Assembly: GCF_003660445.1 (NCBI RefSeq) | Contig: NZ_QZVQ01000009.1 | Coordinates: 1 to 64,000 of the forward strand | Origin: Croceibacterium ferulae | GTDB lineage: Bacteria > Pseudomonadota > Alphaproteobacteria > Sphingomonadales > Sphingomonadaceae | Direction: 5' to 3' | Length of the DNA: 64,000 nucleotides | Shown: piece after piece, positions 41,714-53,300 of the stretch | Layout: every line of letters begins with the position of its first letter | Numbering within the stretch: position 1 is the stretch's first letter | The notes under the pieces: generated by a model | Told to the model about the DNA's origin: nothing | Seen by the model: only the letters and a program-made list of their open reading frames with translations | Databases searched by the model: none | Position numbers and translations under genes: made by a program

Positions 41714-43873
41714 ATGCCCCGCGCCCGCCTGCTTGCCGCCACCTCCCTGATCGCCTCCCTGTCCGCACCCGCGCTGGCGCAGCAGGCCACCAGCCGCAGC
41801 ACCGGCGATGATTTCCACGGCCCCATCGTCGTCACCGCCGCCGGGCTGGAGCGGCTGGACCTGCTGGCCGGCACCTCGGTCGTGACCGGGCTGGAACTGC
41901 AGCGCAACACGAACAGCCAGATCGGCGACGTGCTGGACAAGGTACCGGGTGTCGCCTCCACCAGCTTCGTGCCCGGCGCGGCGCGGCCGATCCTGCGCGG
42001 TCTGGGCGGGGATCGGGTGCGCGTGCTGGTGGATGGACTGGGCACGGCCGATGCCGGCAATGTGTCGGACGATCACGGCGTCGCGGTCGACCCGCTGATT
42101 GCCACCAGCGTGGAGGTTCTGCGCGGTCCGGCCGTCCTGCTGTATGGCAGCCAGGCGATCGGCGGTGCGGTCAACATCATCACCCGCCGCCTGCCCGAAC
42201 GCCGGCTGGACGAGGCCGTGCATGTCGATGCGATGGTCGGGCTGGACGATGCCTATGACCGGCGGCAGGCGGGTGCCTCCGTCGATCTGCGGCTGACGCC
42301 GGACCTCGTCTTCCACGTCGACGGCGCCTGGCAGAAGACGAACGATCTGGAAGTGCCCGGCTATGTGCTGGCGGGTGACCTGCGAAACGACCTGCTGCAC
42401 GATGCGGAACATCATGCGGAGGATGGCGAGACGGAGGAAGCCGCCGAGCTGACGGAGCTGGCCAACCAGCGCGGGACCGTGCGCAACACCGCCAGCGAGC
42501 AGACCAGCTTCGGCACCAGCCTGAACTGGTTCTCCGGCAACAGCAGCTTCGGCGCGGGCTTCAGCTATTTCGACAGCGATTACGGCGTGCCCACCCGCCC
42601 CGGGTTCGAACATGCCCACGGGCATGAGGAGGAAGGGGGCCACGAGGGGCACGACCACGAGGGGCATGACCATGAGGAAGAGGGCCACGAGCATGGCGAC
42701 GTGTCCATCGGCCTGCGCCAGTATCGCGGCGACCTGAAGGGCATCGTGGACCTGGGCACCGGCTTCTTCCAGGAGGCGCGCACCCGGCTGGCCTATACCG
42801 ATTACACCCACACCGAATTCGAAGGTGACGAGATCGGCACCGTGTTCGATATCGAAACTGTGGAGGGCCGGATGGAGCTGGTGCAGAACCGCCGCAACGG
42901 CTGGGGTGGTTCGCTGGGCGTGCAGTTCCAGCACATCAACTTCGCCGCCACGGGCGAAGAAGCCTTCGTCCCGCCGAACGAGACGGAAAGCATTGCGCTG
43001 TTCACCCTGGAGGAGGTGGATCTCGGCGCCGCCGAACTGGAGGCGGGTGCCCGATACGAACATACCAGCATCGACGTCAGCGCCCTTGCCGCGCATCGCG
43101 AGTTCGACGCCTATTCCGGCTCGCTCGGCCTGTCCGCCCCGCTGACCGGCGCGCTGCGCACCGGGGTGAACGGCAGCCATGCCGAACGGGCGCCGGTGGC
43201 GCTGGAGCTGTATGCCGACGGGCCGCATGTGGCGACGCAGCTGTACGAGGTCGGCAATGCCGATCTGGACAAGGAGCGCAGCTGGGGGCTGGAAGGCTAT
43301 GTTCGCGGCAATCTGGGTCCGGCGCGACTGTCAGCCAGCGTCTATCGCAACTGGTTCGACAACTTCATCTACCTGACCCAGACGGACGGGGAGGAGGATG
43401 GCCTGCCGGTCGCATTCTTCGGGCAGCAGGGCATGGACCAGTGGGGCGTGGAGGCGGAGGCGCAGCTGCCGCTCATCAGCCAGGAGAACCAAGGTGGCTT
43501 CGGTCTGGTGGCCGATCTGCGGGCGGACTACACGCGCGCCACGCTGGACGATGGCAGCCCCGTGCCACGCATCCCGCCACTGGCGCTGCTTGGTGCGCTG
43601 GAAAGCACGTTCGGCCATTTCGACGCCCGTGCGGAAGTGCAGTGGTTCGACGAACAGGACCGCATCCAGGGCACGGAAACGCCCACGGACAGCTACACCT
43701 TCGTCAACCTGTCGCTTGCATGGCATCCGCTGGAAGGGGCGAACAATCTGACTGTGCTGTTGCAGGGCGACAATCTGTTCGACGTGCAAGGCCGCAACCA
43801 TGCCAGCTTCACCAAGGATTACGTGCCGCTGGCCGGCCGCAATGTGCGCCTGACCGCACGTCTCAGCCTCTGA
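41714..43873 (+). CDS. TonB-dependent outer-membrane receptor with a histidine-rich loop (ZnuD-like)
   Basis: 719 residues. A signal peptide (to about ALAQ, residue 23) is followed by a TonB box (PIVVTAAG), a plug domain with RPILRGLGGDRVRVLVDG and GGAVNIITRR, and a 22-strand barrel ending in the usual aromatic-terminated strand (RLTARLSL). One external loop (roughly 42607-42708) is packed with histidine, glutamate and aspartate (about a dozen His). This matches zinc receptors of the ZnuD type and could also hold nickel, cobalt or copper. It imports a metal or metal complex into the periplasm. The gene is alone; no ABC transporter lies beside it. Confidence 0.88.
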   Translation: MPRARLLAATSLIASLSAPALAQQATSRSTGDDFHGPIVVTAAGLERLDLLAGTSVVTGLELQRNTNSQIGDVLDKVPGVASTSFVPGAARPILRGLGGDRVRVLVDGLGTADAGNVSDDHGVAVDPLIATSVEVLRGPAVLLYGSQAIGGAVNIITRRLPERRLDEAVHVDAMVGLDDAYDRRQAGASVDLRLTPDLVFHVDGAWQKTNDLEVPGYVLAGDLRNDLLHDAEHHAEDGETEEAAELTELANQRGTVRNTASEQTSFGTSLNWFSGNSSFGAGFSYFDSDYGVPTRPGFEHAHGHEEEGGHEGHDHEGHDHEEEGHEHGDVSIGLRQYRGDLKGIVDLGTGFFQEARTRLAYTDYTHTEFEGDEIGTVFDIETVEGRMELVQNRRNGWGGSLGVQFQHINFAATGEEAFVPPNETESIALFTLEEVDLGAAELEAGARYEHTSIDVSALAAHREFDAYSGSLGLSAPLTGALRTGVNGSHAERAPVALELYADGPHVATQLYEVGNADLDKERSWGLEGYVRGNLGPARLSASVYRNWFDNFIYLTQTDGEEDGLPVAFFGQQGMDQWGVEAEAQLPLISQENQGGFGLVADLRADYTRATLDDGSPVPRIPPLALLGALESTFGHFDARAEVQWFDEQDRIQGTETPTDSYTFVNLSLAWHPLEGANNLTVLLQGDNLFDVQGRNHASFTKDYVPLAGRNVRLTARLSL

Positions 43874-43880
43874 CCCGGCG

Positions 43881-43914
43881 CCCTGGCGAGCCCGCCGCTG
43901 CGGACTCGCCAGGG
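43881..43914. terminator. Inverted repeat between convergent TonB receptor and DoxX genes
   Basis: Perfect 10-base arms CCCTGGCGAG (43881-43890) and CTCGCCAGGG (43905-43914) with a 14-base loop. It fills most of the 55-base gap between two convergent stops. No T-run on either side, so a two-way terminator is only suggested. Confidence 0.45.
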
Positions 43915-43928
43915 CCGTGTCGAAGCGA

Positions 43929-44519
43929 TCAGTAGCGCCACCAGGAACGCTTGCGGTCCGGCACGCCGTCGCCATCCGTGTCGACATAGGTGCCGGGCGT
44001 GGCCCGCGCGGTGACGGCATGGGGGGTGGTCGCCACATGCGCATCGCCGCGACCTTCGGCCAGGCCTTCGGCGCGCGCCTGGGCCACTTCCGCCTCCCGC
44101 GCACGCCTCTCGGCTTGCAGCGTCTCCGCCTCGCTCTTGCGCACGGCGCGAACGTGATCGTAATGCCAGCGCATCTGGCCATAGGCGAACACCATCAGCA
44201 GGCCACCGGCAATGGCGATGTTCTTCAACGCCTGCATGCCCTGCACCGGGTCGGTGATCTGCGGATGGAAGATCAGCACCGTCAGCAGGGTGAATCCCGC
44301 CAGCAGCACGGAAACCAGCCGGCTCATCAGCCCTAGCGCCAGCAGCGCGCCAGCGACCAGTTCGAAGACGCCCGTCGGTATCGCCAGGCTGGGCGACAGG
44401 ACACTGTTGGCGGCAATGTAATCGGCAGTGGCGGCAGGCGCAGCGAGCTTCTGGATACCGGACAGCACGAACAGTGCCCCCAGCAATATACGCCCAATCG
44501 TGGCGGCAATGGCGGACAT
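43929..44519 (-). CDS. DoxX family membrane protein with a calcium-binding-type tail
   Basis: 196 residues. Four hydrophobic segments (about 6-24, 44-64, 68-88 and 100-116) form the DoxX/SURF4-like part (GRILLGALFVLSGIQKLAAP). A charged helical linker (RKSEAETLQAERRAREAEVAQARAE) follows. The C-terminus has D-x-D-x-D-G-x-x-D, the calcium-binding loop of thrombospondin/EF-hand-like repeats. ATG 44519 is chosen because GGGGAG lies eight bases upstream; the GTG at 44525 is too close to it. DoxX proteins are linked to redox stress; the tail on this one is unusual. Confidence 0.82.
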   Translation of the reverse strand: MSAIAATIGRILLGALFVLSGIQKLAAPAATADYIAANSVLSPSLAIPTGVFELVAGALLALGLMSRLVSVLLAGFTLLTVLIFHPQITDPVQGMQALKNIAIAGGLLMVFAYGQMRWHYDHVRAVRKSEAETLQAERRAREAEVAQARAEGLAEGRGDAHVATTPHAVTARATPGTYVDTDGDGVPDRKRSWWRY

Positions 44520-44583
44520 CGGCACAACTCCCCTGTTGTCTTTGATAGCGGGGGAACGCGCAGGCCGCAGGTAAGTGCCTGCC

Positions 44584-45138
44584 TTAAAGCTTGGGCAGCG
44601 TCACGCCCTGCTGGCCCATATACTTGCCTGCCCGGTCGGCATAGCTGACCTCGCACGGCTCGTTGCCCTGCAGGAACAGGAACTGGCAGGCGCCTTCATT
44701 GGCGTAGATCCTGGCGGGCAGCGGCGTGGTGTTGCTGAATTCCAGCGTCACATGCCCCTCCCATTCGGGTTCCAGCGGGGTCACGTTCACGATGATGCCA
44801 CAGCGGGCATAGGTCGACTTGCCCAGGCAGATCACCAGCACGTCGCGCGGGATGCGGAAATATTCCACTGTCCGCGCCAGCACGAAGGAATTGGGCGGGA
44901 TCACGCAGACATCGGTCTTGCGATCGACGAAGCTGTTCGCCGCGAAGTCCTTCGGGTCGACCACGGCACTGTCGACATTGGTGAAGATCTTGAACTCGTC
45001 CGCCACCCGCGCATCATAGCCGTAGGAGGACAGGCCGTAGGAGATGCACCCCTCCCGCTGCTGGCGTTCCACGAAGGGTTCGATCATGCCGGTGGCCTGC
45101 GCGGTTTCGCGGATCCAGCGGTCGGAGAGAATCGTCAT
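44584..45138 (-). CDS. dcd: dCTP deaminase
   Basis: 184 residues. Landmarks are the [15 protein letters not shown] start, [24 protein letters not shown] with the catalytic glutamate in the TLEFSN strand, and a C-terminal [18 protein letters not shown] lid. It turns dCTP into dUTP as a trimer, feeding dTMP synthesis. Length and motifs match the monofunctional enzyme. It lies between putA and the DoxX gene on the minus strand, about 62 bases from putA. Confidence 0.97.
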   Translation of the reverse strand: MTILSDRWIRETAQATGMIEPFVERQQREGCISYGLSSYGYDARVADEFKIFTNVDSAVVDPKDFAANSFVDRKTDVCVIPPNSFVLARTVEYFRIPRDVLVICLGKSTYARCGIIVNVTPLEPEWEGHVTLEFSNTTPLPARIYANEGACQFLFLQGNEPCEVSYADRAGKYMGQQGVTLPKL

Positions 45139-45200
45139 GGATGCGGCATAGTCCGGGTGCCGGCAGAGGCAAGCGCCCCGCACCAGCACCCGGCAATCAG

Positions 45201-48200
45201 CTACAGATTGGCCAGCAGTGTCGCGTTGCCGCCCGCCGCAGTGGTGTCCACGGTGGTCACCCGCTCCGTGGCGAAGCGCGCCAGGTAATGCGGTCCGCCG
45301 GCCTTGGGGCCGGTGCCCGACAGCCCTTCGCCGCCGAAGGGCTGGCTGCCGACCACGGCGCCGATCTGGTTGCGGTTGACGTAGAAATTGCCCACCCGCG
45401 CGCGCCGCTCCACCAGCCGGCGATTGCCTTCGATCCGGCTGTGGAGGCCCAGGGTCAGGCCGTAACCGGTGGCGTTGATCTGTTCGACCACATCGGCCAG
45501 CTGCCCCGCGCGGAAGCGGGCGACGTGCAGCACGGGGCCGAAATTCTCCGCCTGCAGATCGCCGATTGCGTCGATCTCCACGATCGCGGGCGGGACATAG
45601 CTGCCGCGGGCGCAGGCGAGCGGCAGCTGCGCCTGCCACACCGTGCGGCCGGCAGCGCGCATTTCGGCCAGATGGTCGCTCAGCTGCCCCTGTGCCTGCC
45701 GGTCGATCACCGGGCCGACATCGGTGGCCAGCTGGGCCGGATCGCCGATCTCCAGCGCGTCGAAGGCGCCGCGGATCATCGCCAGCATGCTGTCGGCGAT
45801 GTCCTCCTGCAGGTACAGCACGCGCAGCGCGCTGCAGCGCTGGCCCGCGCTCTGGAACGCGCTGCTCATCACATCGCGCGCGACCTGCTCGGGCAGGGCG
45901 GAGCTGTCCACGATCAGCGCATTCTGCCCGCCAGTTTCCGCAATGAACTGCCCGATCGGGCCTGGCCGCATGGCCAGCGCGCGGTTGATCAGATGGGCCG
46001 TGGCGGTGGAGCCGGTGAAGGCCACGCCAGCCACGCGCGGATCGCCGGTCAGCATCCCGCCCACGCGCCCGTCGCCGGGCGCCAGCTGCAGCACATCGTC
46101 CGGAATGCCGGCCGCATGGCACAGCTGCACCGCGAAGGCGGCGATCAGCGGGGTCTGCTCGGCCGGCTTGGCGATCACGGTATTGCCCGCTGCCAGCGCA
46201 GCGGCGGCCGGGCCGATGAAGATCGCCAGCGGGAAGTTCCACGGGCTGATGGTGACGAATAGGCCGCGCCCGTGCAGGCGCAGACGGTTTTCTTCACCCG
46301 TGGGCCCGGGCAGCAGCAGCCCTTCGCCGGTGAACTGGCGGCGTGCTTCCACGGCGTAGAAGCGCAGGAAGTCGACCGCTTCGCGCAGTTCCAGCACGGC
46401 ATCGGGCAGGGTCTTGCCCGCTTCGCGCCGGCACAGCTCCAGGATCTCGTCCGTATGCTCCTCGAACAGGTCGGCGGCGCGTTCCAGCAGGCGGGCGCGA
46501 TATTCGCCGCCGGCGCCGTCCCAGGCGACCTGCGCCGCCGTGCCGCGGGCCAGCATGGCGTCGACATCGGCGGCCTCCGCCTCCAGCACATGGCCGACCA
46601 GCGTGCCGTCATGCGGGCTCATCACCGGACGGGTGCGATCGGGCGCCCCGGTTCCGTCTGCCACGACAGTCGGCGCGGCGCCCCATTCGCGGCTGTCCAG
46701 CGCGGCCAGACGGTCCAGCAGCGGGCGGCGCACCAGCGGGTCGGCCAGGTCGATGCCCGCCGAGTTGCGGCGGCCGGGGAAGATGTCTGCGGGCAGCGGG
46801 ATCGCCGGATTGCGCTGCGGCTTCAGCGCCGCCAGCTCCGCCACCGGATCGGTCGCCAGGTCAGCCGCCGGGATGCCGGCATCGGCCATGCGGTTGACAA
46901 AGGAGCTGTTGGCACCGTTTTCCAGCAGGCGCCGCACCAGATAGGCCAGCAGTTCCTTGTGCCCGCCGACCGGCGCGTAGATGCGCACCCGGCGACTGTG
47001 GCCCTCTGCGGCGAGGGCGGAGTAAACGTCCTCTCCCATGCCGTGCAGCCGCTGGAACTCGAAATCGGTCGTGCCCTGCTCCCGCGCCAAAGCCTCGATC
47101 GCGCCGATCGTGTAGGCGTTGTGCGTGGCGAAGGCGGGGTACAGCACGTCCGTCGCCGCCAGCAGCCGGCCGGCGCAGGCGAGATAGGAAACGTCCGTGG
47201 CGATCTTGCGGGTGAAGACCGGGTAATCGGCAAAGCCGCCCACCTGGCTCTGCTTCACTTCCGCATCCCAGTACGCGCCCTTGACCAGCCGCACCATCAG
47301 CCGCCGGCCATGCGCGCGCGCCAGGCTGGCAACCCAGCCGCACAGCGGCACGGCGCGCTTCTGATACGCCTGCAGCGCCAAGCCGAAGCCGTCCCACTGC
47401 CGCCCGTCCGGCCGTGCAAACAGTGTGTCGTCCGCCACCAGCTCCTCGATGATGTCGAGCGACAGTTCCAGCCGCTCGGCCTCCTCGGCGTCGATGGTGA
47501 AGTGGATGTCGGCGTCACGTGCCGCCATCGCCAGCTCGCGCACGATCGGCACAAGGGCGGTGCGCGCCGCCTCTGCATGCAGGTAGTCGTAGCGCGGGTA
47601 GAGCGCCGACAGCTTGACCGAGATGCCCGGGCTGTCCGCCACGCCGGCGCCGGATTCCTGCGCCAGCCGGCGGATCGCCGCCATGTAGCTGTCGCGATAG
47701 CGGGAGGCGTCGGCGAAGGTCATCGCCGCCTCGCCCAGCATGTCGAAGCTGTGCGTCAGGCCGCGACGACGCTCGGGATCGGCGCGCTTCAGCGCTTCTT
47801 CGATGTCGCGGCCGAACACGAACTGCCCGCCCAGGATGCGCATGGCCTGCAGGGTGGCCTGCCGGATCACCGGCTCCCCCAGCCGGCCCACCGCGCGGCG
47901 CAGGCTGCTGGCGAAGCCCGCATCCGCCCGGCTGCCGCCGCGCAGCACCTCGCCCGTCATCATCAGGCTGAAGGTGGCGGCGTTGACGAAGGTGGAGGAG
48001 GACTCGCCCAGATGCTCCGACCAGTCGATCCCGGCCAGCTTGTCGTGGATCAGCGCGTCGGCGGTGCCGGCATCGGGTACGCGCAGCAGCGCTTCCGCCA
48101 GGCACATCAGGGCGATCCCCTCCTGCGTGCCCAGGCCGTAGCTTTGCAGGAAGGCGTCCAGCCCGCTGGCCTTGCGTTCCCGCGCGCCTTCCACCAGCCG

Positions 48201-48323
48201 GATGGCCAATGCGCGGGCTTCACCATGCGCGCGTTGCGCCGGGGCGGCCTGTCGCAGGCGCTCGGCAATGCAGGCGGATTCGTCTTGCCGATAGGCGGTG
48301 CGGAGCGCGGAGCGGTCGATCAT
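45201..48323 (-). CDS. putA: Bifunctional proline dehydrogenase / L-glutamate-gamma-semialdehyde dehydrogenase
   Basis: 1040 residues, the shorter PutA form without the N-terminal ribbon-helix-helix repressor domain of E. coli PutA. The FAD barrel (about residues 170-480) has [13 protein letters not shown] and an LPG-type active site ([17 protein letters not shown]). The aldehyde dehydrogenase half (about 560-1000) has [13 protein letters not shown], the ETGGQNA glutamate motif, and the nucleophile in [10 protein letters not shown]. It oxidises proline to glutamate in two steps with channelling, with electrons passing to the membrane chain and NAD+. With no DNA-binding domain it cannot repress itself; an Lrp/AsnC regulator is likely elsewhere. 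Confidence 0.96.
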   Translation of the reverse strand: MIDRSALRTAYRQDESACIAERLRQAAPAQRAHGEARALAIRLVEGARERKASGLDAFLQSYGLGTQEGIALMCLAEALLRVPDAGTADALIHDKLAGIDWSEHLGESSSTFVNAATFSLMMTGEVLRGGSRADAGFASSLRRAVGRLGEPVIRQATLQAMRILGGQFVFGRDIEEALKRADPERRRGLTHSFDMLGEAAMTFADASRYRDSYMAAIRRLAQESGAGVADSPGISVKLSALYPRYDYLHAEAARTALVPIVRELAMAARDADIHFTIDAEEAERLELSLDIIEELVADDTLFARPDGRQWDGFGLALQAYQKRAVPLCGWVASLARAHGRRLMVRLVKGAYWDAEVKQSQVGGFADYPVFTRKIATDVSYLACAGRLLAATDVLYPAFATHNAYTIGAIEALAREQGTTDFEFQRLHGMGEDVYSALAAEGHSRRVRIYAPVGGHKELLAYLVRRLLENGANSSFVNRMADAGIPAADLATDPVAELAALKPQRNPAIPLPADIFPGRRNSAGIDLADPLVRRPLLDRLAALDSREWGAAPTVVADGTGAPDRTRPVMSPHDGTLVGHVLEAEAADVDAMLARGTAAQVAWDGAGGEYRARLLERAADLFEEHTDEILELCRREAGKTLPDAVLELREAVDFLRFYAVEARRQFTGEGLLLPGPTGEENRLRLHGRGLFVTISPWNFPLAIFIGPAAAALAAGNTVIAKPAEQTPLIAAFAVQLCHAAGIPDDVLQLAPGDGRVGGMLTGDPRVAGVAFTGSTATAHLINRALAMRPGPIGQFIAETGGQNALIVDSSALPEQVARDVMSSAFQSAGQRCSALRVLYLQEDIADSMLAMIRGAFDALEIGDPAQLATDVGPVIDRQAQGQLSDHLAEMRAAGRTVWQAQLPLACARGSYVPPAIVEIDAIGDLQAENFGPVLHVARFRAGQLADVVEQINATGYGLTLGLHSRIEGNRRLVERRARVGNFYVNRNQIGAVVGSQPFGGEGLSGTGPKAGGPHYLARFATERVTTVDTTAAGGNATLLANL

Positions 48324-48489
48324 TTCGCGCCCTTGGACCCGTCAAATGACGGGCGCAAGCGGCGCGCGATGGACGCTATTCTGTTGCTGGACGGATCGGC
48401 AGAACTGCCTGCAAATTGCTGGCAGGGCGGGATAAACGCAACGGAGCGCGGGGCGGCGGAACGACTCCGCAACGCCCCTGCATTGGCTT

Positions 48490-49488
48490 TTACTCCGCCG
48501 CTTCGGCTTCGACCTTGTGATGGGCCGCCTGTTCGTTGCGGACATATTCCAGCGTCGCCAGGAACCGCTCGGCATCCAGCGCGGCCATGCAGCCGCTGCC
48601 GGCGGCCGTCACCGCCTGGCGATAGGTGTGGTCGGCCACGTCGCCGCAAGCGAACACGCCGGGTCGGTTGGTCTTGGGTGTGCCCGGTTCGACCACGATA
48701 TAGCCATTGTCGTCCATCTCCACCTTGCCCTGGAACAGGCTGGTCGACGGGGCGTGGCCGATGGCGACAAAGGCGCCGTCGCAGGCGAAGTCGCTGAACT
48801 CGCCCGTCTCCATGTCGCCCAGCACCAGATGGGTCAGGCCGCCGGCCATCGGATCGCCTTCGAAGCTTTCGACGCGCTTGTTCCACAGCACCTTGATCTT
48901 GGGGTGGACGAACAGGCGGTCCTGCAGGATCTTTTCCGCGCGCAGTTCGCCGCGCCGGTGGATCAGGGTGACCTCCTCCGCATGGTGGGTCAGGTACAGC
49001 GCTTCCTCCACCGCGGTATTGCCGCCGCCGATCACCGCGACCTTCTTGCCGCGATAGAAGAACCCGTCACAGGTGGCGCAGGCGGACACGCCCTTGCCGC
49101 CCAGCGCCTGTTCGCCCGGCACGCCCAGCCACTTGGCCTGCGCGCCGGTGGCGATCACCAGCACGTCGCCGACATATTCGTCCCCGCTGTCACCCTTCGC
49201 GCGGAAGGGGGTGCCGCTGTCGATGTCCACATCCGTGATGGTGTCCCAGATCATGCGGGTGCCGACATGTTCGGCCTGCGCCTGCATCTCGGTCATCAGC
49301 CAGGGGCCCTGCACCACGTCGCGGAAGCCGGGGTAGTTTTCCACGTCGGTGGTGATGGTCAGCTGCCCACCGGGCTGCAGGCCCTGCACCACGATCGGTT
49401 CCATTCCCGCGCGCGCGCCATAGATGGCCGCCGTCAGCCCCGCCGGGCCACTGCCGATGATCAGCATCCGCGTGGTGTGCGTCGTCAT
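48490..49488 (-). CDS. trxB: Thioredoxin reductase
   Basis: 332 residues. The FAD site GSGPAGLTAAIYGARAG opens the protein, the redox pair is CATC in SACATCDGFFYRG, and the NADPH site is VIGGGNTAVEEALYL with IHRR. VFACGDVADHTYRQAVTAAGSGCMAALDAE near the end binds FAD, as expected. It reduces thioredoxin with NADPH in the cytoplasm. The C-terminal ~20 residues extend a little beyond E. coli TrxB. It sits 166 bases upstream of putA on the same strand. A divergent MarR-type gene begins about 200 bases away. Confidence 0.96.
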   Translation of the reverse strand: MTTHTTRMLIIGSGPAGLTAAIYGARAGMEPIVVQGLQPGGQLTITTDVENYPGFRDVVQGPWLMTEMQAQAEHVGTRMIWDTITDVDIDSGTPFRAKGDSGDEYVGDVLVIATGAQAKWLGVPGEQALGGKGVSACATCDGFFYRGKKVAVIGGGNTAVEEALYLTHHAEEVTLIHRRGELRAEKILQDRLFVHPKIKVLWNKRVESFEGDPMAGGLTHLVLGDMETGEFSDFACDGAFVAIGHAPSTSLFQGKVEMDDNGYIVVEPGTPKTNRPGVFACGDVADHTYRQAVTAAGSGCMAALDAERFLATLEYVRNEQAAHHKVEAEAAE

Positions 49489-49696
49489 GTCTCTGAAAGG
49501 TTCCCGTCCATCGATCCAGCGGCTCAGGTGGCGCCTGGGCGGCGGCGGATCAAGCCCGATCGCAACAGTGCTGGACTTGTTAGCGTCCTATGTCCAGAGG
49601 GCGCCACAAGACAGTGGAGTGGACCTTGGAAGCGTCGGTGTGGTTGGCCTGCACCGCGAGGAAGGCCATGAACGTGTCACTGAATCGAGAATGAGC

Positions 49697-50218
49697 ATGG
49701 ACAGTAGCAATAGCGACCAGCCCGGCGGTCGCGTCCCCACCAACTTCGACCTGTATCGGGAAGGTGGCACGACGCCGAGCATACGCCTGTCGATCAACCT
49801 GGTGCTGGTCGCCCGCCGCTGGCGCGCCCTGCTGGACGAAAAGCTGCGCCCGATCGGCCAGAGTTCCGCGCGGATGGAGGCGATGTCCGCCATCATGAAC
49901 GCGCCCGATCCCAATGCACAGATCGACATTGCCAAGCGGCTGCGCATCGAAGGTCCGACCATGACGCGCATGGTGGACACGCTGAGCCGGGACGGCCTGG
50001 TCGCGCGCGAGCAGGCACCACATGACCGGCGCACCAACTATGTCAGCATCACCGCCAACGGCCTGGTTGCGCTGGAAGAGATATTCGAGGTGGTCGATCC
50101 GCTGCGGGACCGTCTGTTCGAAGGCCTGACGGAGGAGCAGATCGTTACGCTGAACGATCAGCTGGGGCTGCTGCTGCAACGGCTGGACGAAGGCCTGCCG
50201 GACGAACAGGGCGATTGA
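49697..50218 (+). CDS. MarR-family transcriptional regulator
   Basis: About 173 residues. A helical dimerisation region (SIRLSINLVLVARRWRALLDEKL) leads to a winged helix: IDIAKRLRIEGPTMTRMVDTLSRDGLV, then REQAPHDRRTNYVSITANG, the beta-wing motif of MarR proteins. ATG at 49697 lies six bases after a GAGA; ATG at 49691 is the other choice. It binds DNA as a dimer and usually answers to small aromatics or redox signals. It is divergent from trxB and ends 92 bases before the glgE operon on the same strand, so it might control either. Confidence 0.85.
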   Translation: MDSSNSDQPGGRVPTNFDLYREGGTTPSIRLSINLVLVARRWRALLDEKLRPIGQSSARMEAMSAIMNAPDPNAQIDIAKRLRIEGPTMTRMVDTLSRDGLVAREQAPHDRRTNYVSITANGLVALEEIFEVVDPLRDRLFEGLTEEQIVTLNDQLGLLLQRLDEGLPDEQGD

Positions 50219-50310
50219 ACCCGCAACCCGGCCGCAGCGGCTGGAACGATGGCGGCAGGCAGGGTTTAGAGTAGGCGAACCGAAATCATTGCCGATCCGG
50301 GAGATCGCCC

Positions 50311-53300
50311 TTGCCTGCTGCCCCCTTGCAGATTGTCCGCGCCTTTGACCGCATCCAGTCGGAGGCCGGTGTTGCGGGGCAAGCCGTCGGCAGCGGCGCC
50401 GATGGCTGGATCATCGACCTCCCCAGCCTGTCCTCCCCGGAAACCGACCGTGCGGTGCGCGACTGGGCGGCGGCGGCCAGCAAGGCCGGTGCGCGGCTGA
50501 TCCTGCAGGCCGACCCGGGGCGCTTTGCCCATGACCACCCGCTGGTCGCCGCTAACCCCAACGCTTTCGCCCTTCGCAGCGATGGCGCGGGCAGTGGCGG
50601 CGTTGTCGACCCGCGCAAGCCCATGCCCCTGACGGGGGAGGCACGGGCGCGCTTCCGTGACCCGGCCCGCCAGGCGATCTTTGCGGACATGCTGGCGAAG
50701 CGCCTGGCGGAACTGGCTGCCGCCGGTCTGGCCGGCATGCGGCTTGCCGCCGGGTCGCTACCGCCTGCCCTGTTCGCCGCATTGCGCCAGCAGCTGGCAC
50801 AGGCGGCGCCCGGCTTCCTGTTCATCGCCGGTCCTGCCGGCGGCGATCGCGCCGGATTGCTGGCGCTGGGTGAGACGGGCTGCGACTATCTCGTGACCTC
50901 GCTCGGCTGGTGGGATGGCGCCGCGCCCTGGCTGTTGGAGGAGCTGAACACCCTGTCACGTGCGGGACAGCTGCTGCACGAATTGCCCGCCGACACATCG
51001 GCCGACCAGCTGGCGCTGGCGCAGGCGCTGGGCGGCGGGGTGATCCTGCCGGCAGGCAGCGAGTGGGCAGTGCAGCCGGGCACTGACGCCCTGACCGGGC
51101 CGCTGCTGCGCCTGTCCTCCGGCGCCGATCCGGTGCTGGCCTTGCTGCGCACCGATGGCGCCGATCTGCGCATGGCCGAGCGGGCCGAGCTGATCCTGGT
51201 GAATGGCGGTGCCGGCGAGCAGGTGGTGACGCCCGCGCTGCTGTCCGCTGCCGGCGCGCGGTTCACCGCCGGCATGGCGCCCGTCACGCTGGCCGCGGCG
51301 GAGGTTCGGCGCGTGGCGCTGAGCGCCGCGGAGCCGATCGTGGCGCAGCCGCCGCGCACCGATCCCGCCGCACTGGCGGCCATGCCGCGGCTGGTGCTGG
51401 AAGCTATCGAGCCGGTGGTCGATGGCGGCGCCTTCGCGGCCAAGCGGGTGGCGGGGGAGGAGGTGACCGTCACCGCCACCCTGTTCGGCGACGGGCACGA
51501 ACAGCTCGCGGCCGAACTGCTGTGGCGCACGAGCGATGCCGCTGAATGGCAGCGCGTGCCGATGGAGCAGCTGCCCAACGATCGCTGGCGCGCCCGCTTC
51601 CCGCTGACGCGCATGGGCCGGCACGTCTTTGCGGTGGAAGGCTGGCTGGACCGCTGGGGCGGGTTCCGGCGCGATTTTCGCAAGAAGGTCGATGCCGGCG
51701 TGGCGCAGCCGGTGGACCATGCCGAGGGCCGTGTGATCGTGGCCGAGGCGATCGCCCGCATGCAGGGCACGGTCCAGAAGCAGCTGGCCGGCCTGCTGCC
51801 CCGGCTGGAAAAGGCGAACGAAGCGGACAGCGTGACGCTGCTGCTGTCGGACGAGCTGGCACAGCTGATGGCGACGGCGGATGACCGGCCCTTCCGGATC
51901 ACCAGCGCGCCGGCACTCGTCGATGCGGAGCGGGTGGAGGCGGGCTTCTCCAGCTGGTACGAGATCTTCCCGCGTTCCATCACCGATGACAAGGCGCGCC
52001 ACGGCACGTTTGCCGATGTGATCGGCATCCTGCCGCATGTGCGCGACATGGGGTTCGACACGCTCTACTTCCCGCCGATCCACCCGATCGGCACGGCCAA
52101 CCGCAAGGGGCCGAACAACACGCTGACGCCGGGGCCGGACGATGTCGGCAGCCCTTACGCCATCGGCAGCCCCGATGGTGGCCATGACGCGCTGCATCCG
52201 GAACTCGGCACTTTTGCCGACTTCCGCAAGCTGGTGGCGGCGGCGCATGATCATGGGCTGGAGATCGCACTGGACTTTGCCATCCAGTGCTCCCCCGACC
52301 ATCCGTGGCTGAAGGAGCATCCCGGCTGGTTCGCGTGGCGGCCGGACGGCAGCATGAAATATGCGGAGAACCCGCCCAAGAAGTACCAGGACATCGTCAA
52401 TGTCGATTTCTACGCGCCGGATGCGATCCCGGGCCTGTGGGTGGCACTGCGCGACGTGATCCTGCTGTGGGTGGCCGAAGGCGTGAAGACCTTCCGCGTG
52501 GACAACCCGCACACCAAGACGCTGCCCTTCTGGGAATGGATGATCGGCGAGGTGCGCAGCCTGCATCCCGAGGTGATCTTCCTGTCCGAAGCCTTCACCC
52601 GGCCGACCATGATGTACCGCCTGGCCAAGGTCGGCTTCAGCCAGAGCTACACCTATTTCACTTGGCGCGACCGCAAGGCGGAGCTGATCGAGTATATCGA
52701 GGAACTGACGACCACCGCGCCGAAGGAGTTCTACCGCCCGCATTTCTTCGTCAACACGCCGGACATCAACCCGCATTTCCTGCAGACCGGCGGCCGCCCA
52801 GCGCACCGCATCCGCGCGGTGCTGGCGGCGACCCTGTCAGGCCTGTGGGGCGTCTATTCCGGGTTCGAGCTGTGCGATGCAGCCCCGCTGGGGCCGGGCA
52901 AGGAGGAATATCTCGACAGCGAGAAGTACGAGATCCGCCCCTACCAGGCGCGCCGGCCGGGGGACATCGTGGACGACGTCACGCTGCTCAACCGGCTGCG
53001 CCGGGCGCATCCCGCATTGCAGACGCATCTGAACACCCGGTTCTACGCGGCGGATGACGAGCATATCATCTGGTACGGCAAGCCCGCGCCGAACAGCGGC
53101 GACCAGCTGACCGAGATGATCATGGTGATGGTCAACATGGACCCGCACAATGCCCATGGCTGCACCTACGAAGTGCCGTTGTGGCAATTCGGCCTGCCGG
53201 ATCACGGCACCATTGCGGTCGAGGATCTGGCGCACGGCAACAGCTTCCACCTGCATGGCAAGAGCCAGACCATCACCCTGACCCCCGACGAACCCTATCG

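Noticed and set aside
48430-48489. Hairpin after trxB as terminator
   Set aside because: The arms are interrupted and no T-run follows; trxB may read into putA.
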